Assembly: GCA_028708605.1 (NCBI GenBank)
Contig: JAQVYS010000007.1
Location: forward strand, 1-54,212
Direction: 5' to 3'
DNA length: 54,212 nucleotides
Origin: Bacillota bacterium
GTDB taxonomy: Bacteria; Bacillota; DTU065
The notes beneath the pieces are model-generated. The model was not told the DNA's origin, did not search any database, and was given only the letters and a program-made list of their open reading frames with translations. A program made the translations under genes and the position numbers. Below are positions 17,767-26,805 of the stretch, piece by piece (position 1 is the stretch's first letter; every line of letters starts with the position of its first letter).

Positions 17767-17779
17767 CCTGCTTCGTTTT
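17750..17779 (+). terminator. Intrinsic terminator overlapping the ATPase stop codon
   Basis: A perfect 11-bp stem (17750-17760 and 17765-17775, CGAAGCAGGTC and its complement) with GTTT loop and four Ts. The TGA stop (17764-17766) sits at the loop/stem boundary, so translating ribosomes would cover the hairpin. Confidence 0.85.
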
Positions 17780-17784
17780 CAGCT

Positions 17785-17814
17785 TTGAAGGATCAATAGA
17801 GGTAATGGCAGAAT
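17785..17814 (+). promoter_or_regulatory. Putative promoter of the lpxC-lipid A operon
   Basis: TTGAAG (17785-17790) and CAGAAT (17809-17814), each 4/6 matches to the sigma-A boxes, are separated by 18 bases. A promoter is expected here because a strong terminator ends just upstream and lpxC begins 25 bases downstream. The match is modest. Confidence 0.4.
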
Positions 17815-17838
17815 ACTGTTTTGATTGGGGGAGGCAGA

Positions 17839-18672
17839 ATGCAAAAAACACTTAAAATTCCAGTGACAATCAGAGGTAGAGGTCTTCATACTAATAAAGA
17901 TGTTATAATGAAGATTAGTCCGGCTCCGGCTTTTTTTGGACGAAGATTTATAAGGACTGATTTGGAAAACCCATCAAGTATTAAAGTCAGTTTTGAAAAT
18001 GTCTTAAATATACCACTTTGCACAGCTATAGGATCAGATAAGGCAAAAGTCCTAACAATCGAGCATTTTATGGCAGCATGTATGGCCTTAGGATTAGATA
18101 ACTTACTAATTGAGATAGATGGCGAGGAATTGCCAGCGCTTGATGGTTCTGCTCTAGGGTTTTATGATGAGCTAAAAAAGGGCGGCCAAGTGCAGCAAGA
18201 AAACCGCACCTATTTGGAACTTAAAGAGTCAATTATAATCAATGATGGCTTAGCGTATCTTGTGGCACTGCCCGCAGAAGAACTGCGCCTTTCATATACT
18301 TTTTTATCTAATCAGGAAAACATACCAGATATGTATTATAATTTTAGTGAAGCACAAGATGACTTTGAAACTGAACTTGCACCTGCAAGAACCATTGCTT
18401 TTAAAGAGCAGCTAGAAGAGCTTAGGTTAAGAGGGCTTGCTTTAGGTGGCGATGAAAGCATGGTGGTTTTGATTGATAAGACGGGATTTGCCAATAATAG
18501 GCGTTTTTTAAATGAAGCAGCAAGGCATAAGCTTTTAGATCTATATGGTGATCTAGCACTTATTGGTGAATATCGTCTTAAAGCCCACATTATTGCAGTA
18601 GGAACTGGTCATAGGCATAATTTTATGTTGACTAGAAAAATTGTAAAACAAATGGATTTAAGCGATAAATAA
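17839..18672 (+). CDS. lpxC: UDP-3-O-acyl-N-acetylglucosamine deacetylase LpxC
   Basis: LpxC is the zinc-dependent deacetylase that commits UDP-3-O-acyl-GlcNAc to lipid A synthesis. The zinc ligands are visible: His76 in IEHFMAA, and His230 and Asp234 in HKLLD; the general acid His is in GHRHN (residues 257-261). The 277-residue length is a little short of E. coli LpxC (305). It stands alone rather than fused to FabZ, as occurs in some phyla. The ATG at 17839 is chosen because GGGGGAGG ends 5 bases before it; the longer TTG frame from 17821 would include that site. It opens the lipid A operon, with fabZ 21 bases later. Confidence 0.96.
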   Translation: MQKTLKIPVTIRGRGLHTNKDVIMKISPAPAFFGRRFIRTDLENPSSIKVSFENVLNIPLCTAIGSDKAKVLTIEHFMAACMALGLDNLLIEIDGEELPALDGSALGFYDELKKGGQVQQENRTYLELKESIIINDGLAYLVALPAEELRLSYTFLSNQENIPDMYYNFSEAQDDFETELAPARTIAFKEQLEELRLRGLALGGDESMVVLIDKTGFANNRRFLNEAARHKLLDLYGDLALIGEYRLKAHIIAVGTGHRHNFMLTRKIVKQMDLSDK

Positions 18673-18693
18673 TCAAACCGGAGGGACCTGTTT

Positions 18694-19113
18694 ATGAACA
18701 TCCAGGAGATTATGTCAATTCTACCTCATCGTTATCCAATGCTTTTAGTCGATCGTGTTTTAGAACTTGAACCGGGAAAGAGAGTAATAACATTAAAAAA
18801 TGTCACTGTAAATGAACCACAATTTACAGGTCACTATCCTGAAATGCCAATACTGCCAGGGGTCTATATTTTAGAAATCATGGCCCAGTCAACTGGAATA
18901 GCGTACATGTCAAGCCTCAAAGAAGCTGGAGGAGTACCGCTTTTTGTTGGGGTAGATAAGGCACGCTTTCGTAGGCAGGTTATTCCTGGAGATCAATTAA
19001 TAGTGGAAGTAAATATAATAAGAGCCAAAGGCAATGTAGTAAAGGTGCATAGCAAAGCTACAGTTGAAGACGATTTAGTAGCAGAAGCAGACTTGCTATT
19101 TGCTCTAGGTTAA
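18694..19113 (+). CDS. fabZ: 3-hydroxyacyl-[acyl-carrier-protein] dehydratase FabZ
   Basis: FabZ dehydrates 3-hydroxyacyl-ACP in fatty-acid elongation and competes with LpxA and LpxD for the same substrate. The 139-residue protein shows the hot-dog fold motifs LPHRYPMLLVDR and FTGHYPEMPILPGVYILEIMAQ, holding the catalytic pair His47 and Glu61. Start ATG behind CGGAGGGAC. Its place between lpxC and lpxA is the classical diderm arrangement and balances phospholipid and lipid A synthesis. Confidence 0.96.
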   Translation: MNIQEIMSILPHRYPMLLVDRVLELEPGKRVITLKNVTVNEPQFTGHYPEMPILPGVYILEIMAQSTGIAYMSSLKEAGGVPLFVGVDKARFRRQVIPGDQLIVEVNIIRAKGNVVKVHSKATVEDDLVAEADLLFALG

Positions 19114-19135
19114 AAATAACTAGGTTTTTATGGAT

Positions 19136-19190
19136 AAGGAAGGAGAAAAAATCTATTGCTTTCTGATATTTACAAATTGCAATAGATTTC
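19136..19190 (+). promoter_or_regulatory. Shine-Dalgarno site separated from lpxA start by a perfect 11-bp hairpin
   Basis: A strong ribosome site, AAGGAAGGAG (19136-19145), lies 45 bases before the lpxA GTG (19191), too far for normal initiation. Between them is a perfect 11-bp inverted repeat, AAATCTATTGC (19149-19159) and GCAATAGATTT (19179-19189), with a 19-base loop. Folding would leave only four unpaired bases between the SD and the GTG, as known for phage T4 gene 38. A 22-codon reading frame (19130-19198) also runs across the hairpin and overlaps the lpxA start, so translational coupling is the alternative. No other SD precedes the GTG. Confidence 0.6.
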
Positions 19191-20012
19191 GTGAGTGAAA
19201 TGGTTAAGATTCATCCAACTGCTATCGTAGATACTAAAGCAAGTTTAGGGGAAAATGTAGAGATTGGTCCATTTAGTATTATTGAAAAGAACGTTGAAAT
19301 CGGAGAGAACGTTATTATAGGTCCAAGATGCACGGTCTATGAGGGAAGCGTTATCGGTAGTTCCTGTCTTCTAAAAGAGGGAGTTATTATCGGGATGGAA
19401 CCTCAGGATCTAAAATACCAAGGCGAAAAAACGCAAACAATAATCGGTGCAAATACCCAGTTTAGAGAGCTCTCGTCTGTAGAACGTGGGACAGTTTTCG
19501 GGGATGGTACAACAAAGGTCGGTAGTGACTGTTTAATAATGGCCTATAGCCACGTAGCCCATGACTGTCAAGTCGGAAACAACGTGATTCTTTCTCACGG
19601 AGCAGGACTTTCAGGGCATGTAGTTGTTGAGGATCGAGTGATTATCGGTGGTATGGCAGGTGTGCACCAGTTTTGCCACATCGGTGAGATGGCAATGATT
19701 GGTGGTATTGCTAAGATTACAAGAGACATCCCCCCATACCTCTTAGTAGATGGCAACCCTGCTAAAGCTATAGGTTTAAATTCAATTGGGCTAAGGAGAA
19801 ACAGCGTAGCTCCTGCAGTTAGAACTGAGTTAAAGAGAGCTTTTAAAATACTCTTTAGGGAAAGTTTAGGCAAAAACCGGGCAATTGCAAAAATGGAAGA
19901 GTCGTTAATTTTGTATCCTGAAATTGAGCACTTTCTAACCTTCTTGCGGGAGTCCAAAAGAGGTATTTGTGCTAGTAGAGATGCTGTGGAAGGGGGAAGT
20001 GAAAATAGTTAA
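19191..20012 (+). CDS. lpxA: Acyl-ACP--UDP-N-acetylglucosamine O-acyltransferase LpxA
   Basis: LpxA transfers the first 3-hydroxyacyl chain to UDP-GlcNAc. The 273-residue protein is a left-handed beta helix of hexapeptide repeats (residues ~5-185), with the catalytic His124 in MAYSHVAHDC, the glycine-rich GGMAGVHQFCHIGE turn and a C-terminal helical domain. A GTG start (19191) is used; ATG at 19200 is in frame and would remove only MSE. The ribosome site is held at a distance by a hairpin (separate entry). Its 3' end overlaps the start of lpxI by 14 bases. Confidence 0.96.
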   Translation: MSEMVKIHPTAIVDTKASLGENVEIGPFSIIEKNVEIGENVIIGPRCTVYEGSVIGSSCLLKEGVIIGMEPQDLKYQGEKTQTIIGANTQFRELSSVERGTVFGDGTTKVGSDCLIMAYSHVAHDCQVGNNVILSHGAGLSGHVVVEDRVIIGGMAGVHQFCHIGEMAMIGGIAKITRDIPPYLLVDGNPAKAIGLNSIGLRRNSVAPAVRTELKRAFKILFRESLGKNRAIAKMEESLILYPEIEHFLTFLRESKRGICASRDAVEGGSENS

Positions 20013-20802
20013 AGCTGGAATAATTGCTGGTGAAGGTAAGCTGCCAGTGTTAATTGGTACAGAAATGGAAAAAGCTGAGATTCAGCCTGTCTTTTTTTAT
20101 ACTACAGGGACAAAACTTCCAAAGGAGATAGAGGGTCAAAGGGTCTTCTACTTTGAGCTAGGTGATTTAAACAAGCTAACCGACAAAATGCTTGAAGAAG
20201 AGATTGAAGAGCTTGTTTTAGTAGGCAAATTTACAAAATTAGGTTTTTTTACTACTCAACTAGATTCTGCTTGGCAAAAGATCCTTGCAAAATCACCTAA
20301 TTTTCAAAATGAGCCAGTCTTAAAAGCTCTGATTGAGCATTTTCAAGAAAAAGGCATAGAGGTTTTGTCCCAGGCGAAGTATCTTAAAAACCACATAGCC
20401 AGAAAGGGACCAATTGCAGGAGAGATAACCTCTGAGCTTTTTACTGAAGTGGAGTTTGGCTATGAGATAGCTAAAGTCCTTGCAGACCTTGATATATCTC
20501 AAACTGTTGTAGTAAAAAAACGAGCTGTTATTGCTTTAGAAGGTATTGATGGAACAAATGCAACAATTCTTAGGGCAGGTGAGCTTGCCAAAGATGCAGT
20601 AGCTCTAAAGGTAAGTAGCTCTAACCAGGATTGGCGTCTTGATGTTCCTACTATCGGCTTAGATACGATAAAAGCTGCAATTAAGAGTAATATAAGTGTA
20701 ATAGGGCTTGAAGCTCAGAAGGTTTTTTTAATCGATAAAGAGGAATGCATTAAACTTGCAAATGAAAACGGCTTAATAATCTATGGCTACAGTAAAGAGT
20801 AA
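19999..20802 (+). CDS. lpxI: UDP-2,3-diacylglucosamine pyrophosphatase LpxI
   Basis: LpxI cleaves UDP-2,3-diacylglucosamine to lipid X and UMP; it replaces LpxH in many bacteria. The 267-residue protein begins KAGIIAGEGKLPVLI, the LpxI N-terminal signature (former DUF1009), and contains the conserved C-terminal stretch KRAVIALEGIDGTNATILRAGEL and KVSSSNQDWRLDVPTIGLDT. The GTG at 19999 is chosen because it follows GGAAGGGGG and matches the family N-terminus; ATG 19981 is a longer alternative. The overlap with lpxA implies translational coupling. No LpxH is seen in the window. Confidence 0.95.
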   Translation: MKIVKAGIIAGEGKLPVLIGTEMEKAEIQPVFFYTTGTKLPKEIEGQRVFYFELGDLNKLTDKMLEEEIEELVLVGKFTKLGFFTTQLDSAWQKILAKSPNFQNEPVLKALIEHFQEKGIEVLSQAKYLKNHIARKGPIAGEITSELFTEVEFGYEIAKVLADLDISQTVVVKKRAVIALEGIDGTNATILRAGELAKDAVALKVSSSNQDWRLDVPTIGLDTIKAAIKSNISVIGLEAQKVFLIDKEECIKLANENGLIIYGYSKE

Positions 20803-20827
20803 GAGAGGTTAGAAGGAGGTTTTTTAG

Positions 20828-21991
20828 GTGAAGATAATGATTTTTGCAGGAGAAGCCTCCGGAGATTACTATGGTGCAAACCTAATAAGAGCTCTTCAAG
20901 AGTTGACCCCTGATCTCGAAGTATTTGGCTGGGGTTCAAAACATATGCAAGAGGCTGGATGTGAGGTTATTTTTGACCCAACCCAGCTTAGCGTTGTTGG
21001 CATTACTGAAGCGCTAAAGCATCTAATTTTTTTTAAAAAGTGGCTTAAAAGGCTTAAAAAGATTATGATTGCAAGGGTCCCAAGTTGCGTAGTGCTAATT
21101 GACTTTCCGGGATTTAATATGCATGTTGCCAAGCTTGCTCATAGTCTTAATATCCCAGTAGTGTATTTTGTGCCTCCATCTGCCTGGGCATGGGGAAGAA
21201 AAAGAGCCTTTAAGATAGCCAAAACTGTAGATCGAGTCGCATGTATACTCCCTATGGAACTTGATGTTTACCAAAAAGCAGGTGCAAAGATAAAGAATGT
21301 AGGACACCCTCTTCTAAATGATATTCCTCAAGAGATTGATAGAAAAACAGCAGCCAGTAATCTAGGGCTAGATGATAAGCTCCCTGTTTTAGCGCTTTTG
21401 CCAGGCTCTAGAAAACAGGAGATTGAAAGCTTATACCGCCCAATGCTTGAAAGCTGCATTAGGCTTAAAGAAGAGTTGCCAGATTTACAGGTTATTTTAG
21501 GCTTATCGCCGGCGATCTCAAGAGAAACAATTGACGAGATAGGTAAAGAGATAGGTTTGACACCAATAGTCTATAGAAACAAAACCCGTGAGGTTATTGC
21601 CGCGTCTACGGCATGCCTTTGCGCAGGCGGCACTGTAACATTAGAAGCTGCTCTCTTAAAGAGGCCAATGGTTGTAGTCTATAAGTTATCTAAAATAACG
21701 TTTTTTTTGGTTAAACGTCTAGTTACAGTCAATTACTACACATTGCCTAATCTAATACTAGGTAAAAAAGTTGTTTCAGAGTTAATTCAGGATGACTGCA
21801 CAGTAGAAAACATGGTGCTTGAACTAAGACCCCTTTTGCAAAAACCAGATCCAAGCGAAAGCGCAAAGAAAAGTTTGAGCATGGTACGCACCAAGCTACA
21901 AGGAGAGGGATCTGAAGGTGCAGGATCGTACAAAAAGACTGCAGAGCTAGTGTTGGAGGTGGCTTTAAATGCAGGTGGTCATAACAACTAA
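20828..21991 (+). CDS. lpxB: Lipid-A-disaccharide synthase LpxB
   Basis: LpxB joins lipid X to UDP-2,3-diacylglucosamine to make the tetraacylated disaccharide. The 387-residue GT19 glycosyltransferase has the family opening IFAGEASGDYYGANLI, the central ALLPGSRKQEI motif and CAGGTVTLEAAL near the nucleotide site. Start GTG (20828) behind AGAAGGAGG. Compared with the two LpxB-like proteins downstream, this one carries all canonical LpxB motifs and is the best candidate for the true enzyme. Its end overlaps the next gene by 23 bases. Confidence 0.96.
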   Translation: MKIMIFAGEASGDYYGANLIRALQELTPDLEVFGWGSKHMQEAGCEVIFDPTQLSVVGITEALKHLIFFKKWLKRLKKIMIARVPSCVVLIDFPGFNMHVAKLAHSLNIPVVYFVPPSAWAWGRKRAFKIAKTVDRVACILPMELDVYQKAGAKIKNVGHPLLNDIPQEIDRKTAASNLGLDDKLPVLALLPGSRKQEIESLYRPMLESCIRLKEELPDLQVILGLSPAISRETIDEIGKEIGLTPIVYRNKTREVIAASTACLCAGGTVTLEAALLKRPMVVVYKLSKITFFLVKRLVTVNYYTLPNLILGKKVVSELIQDDCTVENMVLELRPLLQKPDPSESAKKSLSMVRTKLQGEGSEGAGSYKKTAELVLEVALNAGGHNN

Positions 21992-23150
21992 CAGCCCTGG
22001 CGAGGTTTCAGCTTGGGTAATACCTGTTGCAGCCATACTAAGTAAGCTAGGATGCAATGTCGATGTGATACTTACTCCATGTACCTTTGCAACAGGTAAA
22101 GAAGCGGATGTTTTAAAAAAACAAGGTACCATTAGACGCATCTACCCACCAGAGAAATATTGGCGTATTGCTCTAGGTCTGGAAAAGATTCCTAGAGACG
22201 GTGTAGGGTGCGTTCTTTTTCTAGGTGGAGATATTTGGCATGCAAAGCGTCTTGGTAGATTGCTTAACTACCCTGTAGCAATCTACAGCACCAAAAGAGC
22301 TGATAAGGCTCTAGATCTAGTTTTTGTGCCAAATCAGAATATCAAAAAAGAGGTTGCCAAACGTGTAAGCCCAGAGAAGATTGAAGTTGTAGGCGATTTA
22401 ATGTTCTCTAGTCTTAAGAGAGAAGGACTAGTCCAAAAGAGTAATCAAATAGCACTTTTTCCTGGAAGTAGAGAATATGTAAAAAGCTATCTGCCGTTTT
22501 TTCTAGGTACAGCAGAATTAATAAAAAAGAGAGTGAACGAGGTAGGGTTTGTTATCAGTTTTTCGGAATTTGTTACTGAGAAGATACTAAGAGAGGCTCT
22601 AAAAGCTCCAAATCCTAGTCTTGGAGGGGTAAGGGGTAAAGTAGTAGAAAATAACCTGATACAAACACAAAATGGTCTTACTATCCCTTTTTATTATGGA
22701 AAACCACATGAGATTATGGAGACCTCTGCTCTTGCACTTACGGTTCCTGGTACAAATACAGCAGAAATGGCCTTCTATGGCCTACCACTAATTGCGGTTT
22801 TGCCGTTTAATATCGCAAGGGAAATACCTCTAGAGGGGCTTGTGGGCATCTTCAGTAATATTCCCATGATAGGACCGATTTTCAAGGAACGGTTAGTTTG
22901 GAAGAAAGCACCGTCTTTTGGCTTTATCGCTTTGCCAAATATCATCTTAGGAAAAGAGATCGTTCCTGAAATAAAGGGCTTTCTTGATACAGAAAAGTTA
23001 GCTGATTTTGCTTTGGATGTTTTTACTGATAAACAGAAACTCTCTCAAATATCTGAGGATCTTTTAGCTCATTTTCCTAAGACAGAAACAGCTAAAGAGA
23101 TTGCTGAGTCTCTTTACAGAAGGTGGGGAGAAAAAAGTGAAAAACCCTAA
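21969..23150 (+). CDS. LpxB-like glycosyltransferase of unknown substrate
   Basis: The 393-residue protein has the outline of an LpxB/GT-B glycosyltransferase: an N-terminal Rossmann-like half opening VITTNSPGEVSAWVIP, a middle IALFPGSREYVK (equivalent to LLPGSRKQEI of LpxB) and a C-terminal TVPGTNTAEMAFYGLPLI (equivalent to GTVTLEA). It is too divergent to be a second copy of the same activity. It overlaps lpxB by 23 bases and msbA by 14 bases, so it is tightly coupled to both and probably acts on a lipid A intermediate or related glycolipid before flipping. That role is inferred from position only. Confidence 0.75.
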   Translation: MQVVITTNSPGEVSAWVIPVAAILSKLGCNVDVILTPCTFATGKEADVLKKQGTIRRIYPPEKYWRIALGLEKIPRDGVGCVLFLGGDIWHAKRLGRLLNYPVAIYSTKRADKALDLVFVPNQNIKKEVAKRVSPEKIEVVGDLMFSSLKREGLVQKSNQIALFPGSREYVKSYLPFFLGTAELIKKRVNEVGFVISFSEFVTEKILREALKAPNPSLGGVRGKVVENNLIQTQNGLTIPFYYGKPHEIMETSALALTVPGTNTAEMAFYGLPLIAVLPFNIAREIPLEGLVGIFSNIPMIGPIFKERLVWKKAPSFGFIALPNIILGKEIVPEIKGFLDTEKLADFALDVFTDKQKLSQISEDLLAHFPKTETAKEIAESLYRRWGEKSEKP

Positions 23151-24897
23151 CCGTAAAAGCGTATTAAAACGGATAGTTTCCTATCTCCGTCCGTACTCAA
23201 TGTATGCAGCTTTTGGGGTGCTGTCGTTACTTGTTTTGGCTTCAATAACTTTATATCTGCCACTTTTATTAGGGCAAGGGCTGATAGACGAAGTCTTAGT
23301 TAGCACAGATGGGCTGAAAAGTCTAAATGTCTTAGCTTTACATGCCATAGTTCTCTACCTTGTCAAGGGACTTTTTAGTTATGCTCAGCATTATAGTCTG
23401 GCTTATTTAGGACATGCGGTGGTAAGAGATATCCGCAAGGATTTATTGTCACGTATTTTGTATCTGCCGTTAGGCTATCACCAAAATACTAGAAAAGGCG
23501 AGATAATCTCCAAAGTTACAAGTGACATCAATAATTTACAAAACGCTGTAGGACAAGGTCTAGGAGAGTTTATCAACCAAGTGGTAACGGGTGTTGGTAT
23601 TCTTGTCATTATTTTTGTTCTTAACTATCGTCTAGCACTTACAGCTGTTTTAGTACTACCAGTAATAGCTTTTTTAGTATGGTTTCTTAGCAAAAAACTG
23701 AGATTTTTAGCAAGACAGGTCCAAGCAAAGCTTGCAGATATCTCAGCAAGTCTGCAGGAGGTCTTATCTGGTATAAGGGTAGTAAAGGCTTACCGCGCAG
23801 AAAACAAGGAATTGGAACATTTAAAACGAGAAAACAATCGCTCCTTTGCTGTTAACATGAAATCAACAAGGATTATGGCTGGAGTACTCCCACTTATAGA
23901 GATAGTTAGTGTAATTGGAATTTTGATTGTCATCTGGCATGGTAGTAATGAGGTTATTGAAGGCAGAATTTCTGCAGGAACCTTAGTTAGTTTTGTAACT
24001 TATCTTGGTATGGCTTCTGGACCAATAACCTCTTTATCACGAGTTATTAGTGTGTTTCAACAAGCGTTAGCATCTGCTGAGCGTGTGTTTGAACTTATCG
24101 ATGAGCCAGAGGAATTTGCCGGTGAAGACACAAAAAAGGATCTTGTCATTAGAAAGGGCAAGATCGAGTTTGATAGTTTAAGCTTTTCCTATGAGAATGA
24201 AGAGGTTTTACATCAGATCTCTTTTACCATAGAACCAGGTGAGGTTGTAGCTCTTGTTGGCCCAAGCGGATCAGGAAAAACAACAATAGCTAATCTGCTT
24301 ATGAGGTTTTACAACCCAGATCGAGGTAGGATATTAATTGATGATTGTGATCTAGGTGATGTAACTTTGAATTCATTGAGGAGTCAGATTGGTTTAGTAC
24401 CACAAGAGACTTTTCTTTTTGCTGGTACTGTTTATGAAAGCATTGCTTATGGGAAAGAGAATGCTTCGTTTAACGAGGTACAAGTTGCAGCAAAACAAGC
24501 TAATGCCCACGATTTTATTTTGCAGCTTCCAAAAGCCTATGACACTGTTATTGGCGAAGAGGGGACTAATCTTTCAGGGGGGCAAAGGCAGCGGATTGCT
24601 CTAGCACGAGCGATTCTAAAGGATCCAAAGATCCTAATACTCGATGAAGCTACATCTAGTCTTGATGCTGAAAGTGAAAAAGCAGTTCAAGAGGGATTTG
24701 ATATCCTAAAAGAAGGTAGAACATCCCTTGTGATTGCTCATAGACTCTCTACAATTAAGAATGCAGATAGAATCTTAGTATTAAAAGATGGCTGCATAGC
24801 TGAATCTGGCACTCACGAACAGCTCTTAAACTTAGGTGGACTTTATTATAGATTGTATAGCATGACCGGTTCTACTGAAAATGGTGTACTCCATTAA
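23137..24897 (+). CDS. msbA: Lipid A export ATP-binding/permease protein MsbA
   Basis: MsbA flips lipid A (core) across the inner membrane. The 586-residue protein has six transmembrane helices (residues ~18-320) fused to an ATPase with Walker A GPSGSGKTT, Q-loop LVPQET, signature LSGGQRQR, Walker B ILILDEATSSLD and the switch His in IAHRLS. The GTG at 23137, behind AAGGTGGGGAG, is preferred over a TTG at 23101. MsbA cannot be told from other homodimeric ABC exporters by sequence alone, but its place inside the lipid A operon makes the assignment strong. Confidence 0.92.
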   Translation: MKNPNRKSVLKRIVSYLRPYSMYAAFGVLSLLVLASITLYLPLLLGQGLIDEVLVSTDGLKSLNVLALHAIVLYLVKGLFSYAQHYSLAYLGHAVVRDIRKDLLSRILYLPLGYHQNTRKGEIISKVTSDINNLQNAVGQGLGEFINQVVTGVGILVIIFVLNYRLALTAVLVLPVIAFLVWFLSKKLRFLARQVQAKLADISASLQEVLSGIRVVKAYRAENKELEHLKRENNRSFAVNMKSTRIMAGVLPLIEIVSVIGILIVIWHGSNEVIEGRISAGTLVSFVTYLGMASGPITSLSRVISVFQQALASAERVFELIDEPEEFAGEDTKKDLVIRKGKIEFDSLSFSYENEEVLHQISFTIEPGEVVALVGPSGSGKTTIANLLMRFYNPDRGRILIDDCDLGDVTLNSLRSQIGLVPQETFLFAGTVYESIAYGKENASFNEVQVAAKQANAHDFILQLPKAYDTVIGEEGTNLSGGQRQRIALARAILKDPKILILDEATSSLDAESEKAVQEGFDILKEGRTSLVIAHRLSTIKNADRILVLKDGCIAESGTHEQLLNLGGLYYRLYSMTGSTENGVLH

Positions 24898-24946
24898 TTA
24901 CTAGAGGTCACAGAGCTTGAAAAAGCGAATTAGTAGGAGGGAATCC

Positions 24947-26089
24947 ATGACCATTCTTATTGTCAGTAACGGGCATGGAGAAGATATTCTTGCTTCAGAG
25001 CTCGGCAAAAAAATAGTAGCCAATACCACTTATAAGGTGCTAGCTCTTCCACTTGTAGGTCAAGGATTGGCATATGATAAATCTGGTATAAAGAAGATAC
25101 ACGCCCAGCCACTACTTCCAAGTGGAGGCTTTGCTTATCTAGGTCTTAAGAATCTGCAAAAAGATATTTCAGCAGGTTTGTTTAGTCAACTTTCAAAACA
25201 AAAACTTGTTTTAAAAGGTCTCAAAGACGTTAAACTTGCTATTTGTGTAGGAGACACCTATAATTTGTTTTTTACATCTAAGTATTTAAAAGCGAAAAAG
25301 GTCTTTATTCCAACGGCAAAGTCTAATTATATTAAGCCACACTCTTTTTTAGATAGACAGATTATGAAAAAAAATGCCTTAGTTGTTTTCCCAAGAGATG
25401 AAGTCACTGCTTTTGATCTTAGAAAACATCAGATTAAGGCACGTTTTTTAGGAAATCTAATGATGGATGCGCTAGACCCCAAAGGTATAGATTTTAAACT
25501 CAAAGACCCTATAGGTATCTTGCCTGGTACAAGACATGATGCAATAGATAATCTGGAAGCTATTTTAGAGATCGTATCTTTGACTAAGAACTGTGACGAC
25601 TATCTAGTCGCACTAAACAGTGAATCTAAATCAGAAAATGTCGCTAACAAAAATGGTTGGATTGAAAGCAAAAACAAACCCAATTATGCTTTTAAGTTAT
25701 TAAGAAAAGGCACAAAAAACGTATTTCTTTGCAAGGGTCTTTTTAGTGATATTATTACGAAATCACAGGTTGTTATCGGACTTAGTGGAACAGGAAATGA
25801 ACAGGCAGCTGGCCTTGGTAAGCCTGTAGTGAGCTTTATAGGACCTGGGACACAATTTACCCCCTATTTTGCTAGAAAACAAAAGAAATTGCTTGGTGAT
25901 GCAGTATTATTCTTAGATGAGGACAAAAGTAAAGAAGACATCGCTAAAGCAGTTGACAGGCTTTATCTAGATCCATTACTTTGCAAGCAAATGGGCCTTG
26001 AGGGTAAAGCGAGAATGGGCCAATCTGGAGCTGCAAGTAAAATGGCGGATTTAATACTGGCTTTCTTAAAAGGGGAGGTGGTTTTTTGA
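24947..26089 (+). CDS. Lipid-A-disaccharide synthase-related protein
   Basis: The 380-residue protein resembles the 'lipid-A-disaccharide synthase-related' family also known from Cyanobacteria and Deinococcus: it opens [18 protein letters not shown], has the middle [11 protein letters not shown] and [11 protein letters not shown], and the C-terminal [18 protein letters not shown], a GT-B donor-site pattern parallel to LpxB. Activity has not been assigned as far as I know. The ATG at 24947 is chosen because TAGGAGGG stands 5 bases before it; a TTG at 24917 is weaker. It lies between msbA and lptB and overlaps lptB by 4 bases, implying a role in envelope glycolipid synthesis. Confidence 0.8.
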   Translation: MTILIVSNGHGEDILASELGKKIVANTTYKVLALPLVGQGLAYDKSGIKKIHAQPLLPSGGFAYLGLKNLQKDISAGLFSQLSKQKLVLKGLKDVKLAICVGDTYNLFFTSKYLKAKKVFIPTAKSNYIKPHSFLDRQIMKKNALVVFPRDEVTAFDLRKHQIKARFLGNLMMDALDPKGIDFKLKDPIGILPGTRHDAIDNLEAILEIVSLTKNCDDYLVALNSESKSENVANKNGWIESKNKPNYAFKLLRKGTKNVFLCKGLFSDIITKSQVVIGLSGTGNEQAAGLGKPVVSFIGPGTQFTPYFARKQKKLLGDAVLFLDEDKSKEDIAKAVDRLYLDPLLCKQMGLEGKARMGQSGAASKMADLILAFLKGEVVF

Positions 26090-26805
26090 GTATTAGAGCA
26101 GAAAATCTAGTAAAGATTTACGGGCAAAGAAAAGTAGTCAATGATGTATCGATTGAAGTTAGCCGCGGCGAAGTTGTTGGTCTGTTGGGACCAAACGGTG
26201 CTGGAAAAACCACGACCTTTTATATGATTGTTGGCCTTGAAAGCGTAAATGAAGGGACCATCTTCTTGGATGATCATGAGATAACTCATCTATCAATGTA
26301 TAAGAGAGCTTTACAAGGTATTGGATATCTACCTCAAGAGCCTTCAGTCTTTCGTAAGTTATCTGTAGAAGATAACATTATGGCGATTCTTGAAGCCAGA
26401 GGAGCCGACTTAAAAACTCAAAAAGTGCGAACCAATGAACTCATTGAGGAGTTTAAGCTTGGGGTGGTAAGAAAAACCAAAGGTATTCGTCTCTCAGGTG
26501 GTGAAAGAAGGAGAACAGAAATAGCTAGGGCTCTTGCAGCCGACCCTTCTTTTATTCTGCTTGATGAACCTTTTGCGGGAGTAGATCCCATCGCAGTTGC
26601 GGATATTCAAGAGATCATTGCACTCCTTCGAGAGAAGCATCTTGGTGTTTTGATAACAGATCACAACGTCAGAGAAACTCTGACTATTACTGATAGAGCC
26701 TATATCATGCATGAGGGACGCATTTTAGTTGCAGGAAGCTCTAAAGAAATTGCTGAAGATCCAGAAGCAAGACGGCTCTATTTAGGGGAGCGCTTTTCTT
26801 TATGA
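26086..26805 (+). CDS. lptB: LPS export ABC transporter ATP-binding protein LptB
   Basis: LptB is the cytoplasmic ATPase that drives LptF/LptG. The 239-residue protein has Walker [11 protein letters not shown]-loop YLPQEPS, signature LSGGERRR, Walker [14 protein letters not shown] and the His switch [10 protein letters not shown]. The C-terminal segment [29 protein letters not shown] is diagnostic of LptB rather than branched-chain amino-acid ATPases. The TTG start (26086) overlaps the previous stop and follows AGGGGAGG. It overlaps the second LptF/G permease by 4 bases. Confidence 0.96.
   Translation: MSIRAENLVKIYGQRKVVNDVSIEVSRGEVVGLLGPNGAGKTTTFYMIVGLESVNEGTIFLDDHEITHLSMYKRALQGIGYLPQEPSVFRKLSVEDNIMAILEARGADLKTQKVRTNELIEEFKLGVVRKTKGIRLSGGERRRTEIARALAADPSFILLDEPFAGVDPIAVADIQEIIALLREKHLGVLITDHNVRETLTITDRAYIMHEGRILVAGSSKEIAEDPEARRLYLGERFSL

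Noticed and set aside
17839-19113. LpxC-FabZ fusion protein
   Set aside because: A stop codon, a 21-base gap and a fresh ribosome site separate the two genes.
26086-26805. Branched-chain amino-acid transporter ATPase (LivG/LivF) instead of LptB
   Set aside because: The C-terminal signature ending in RRLYLGE and the adjacent LptF/G permease identify LptB.
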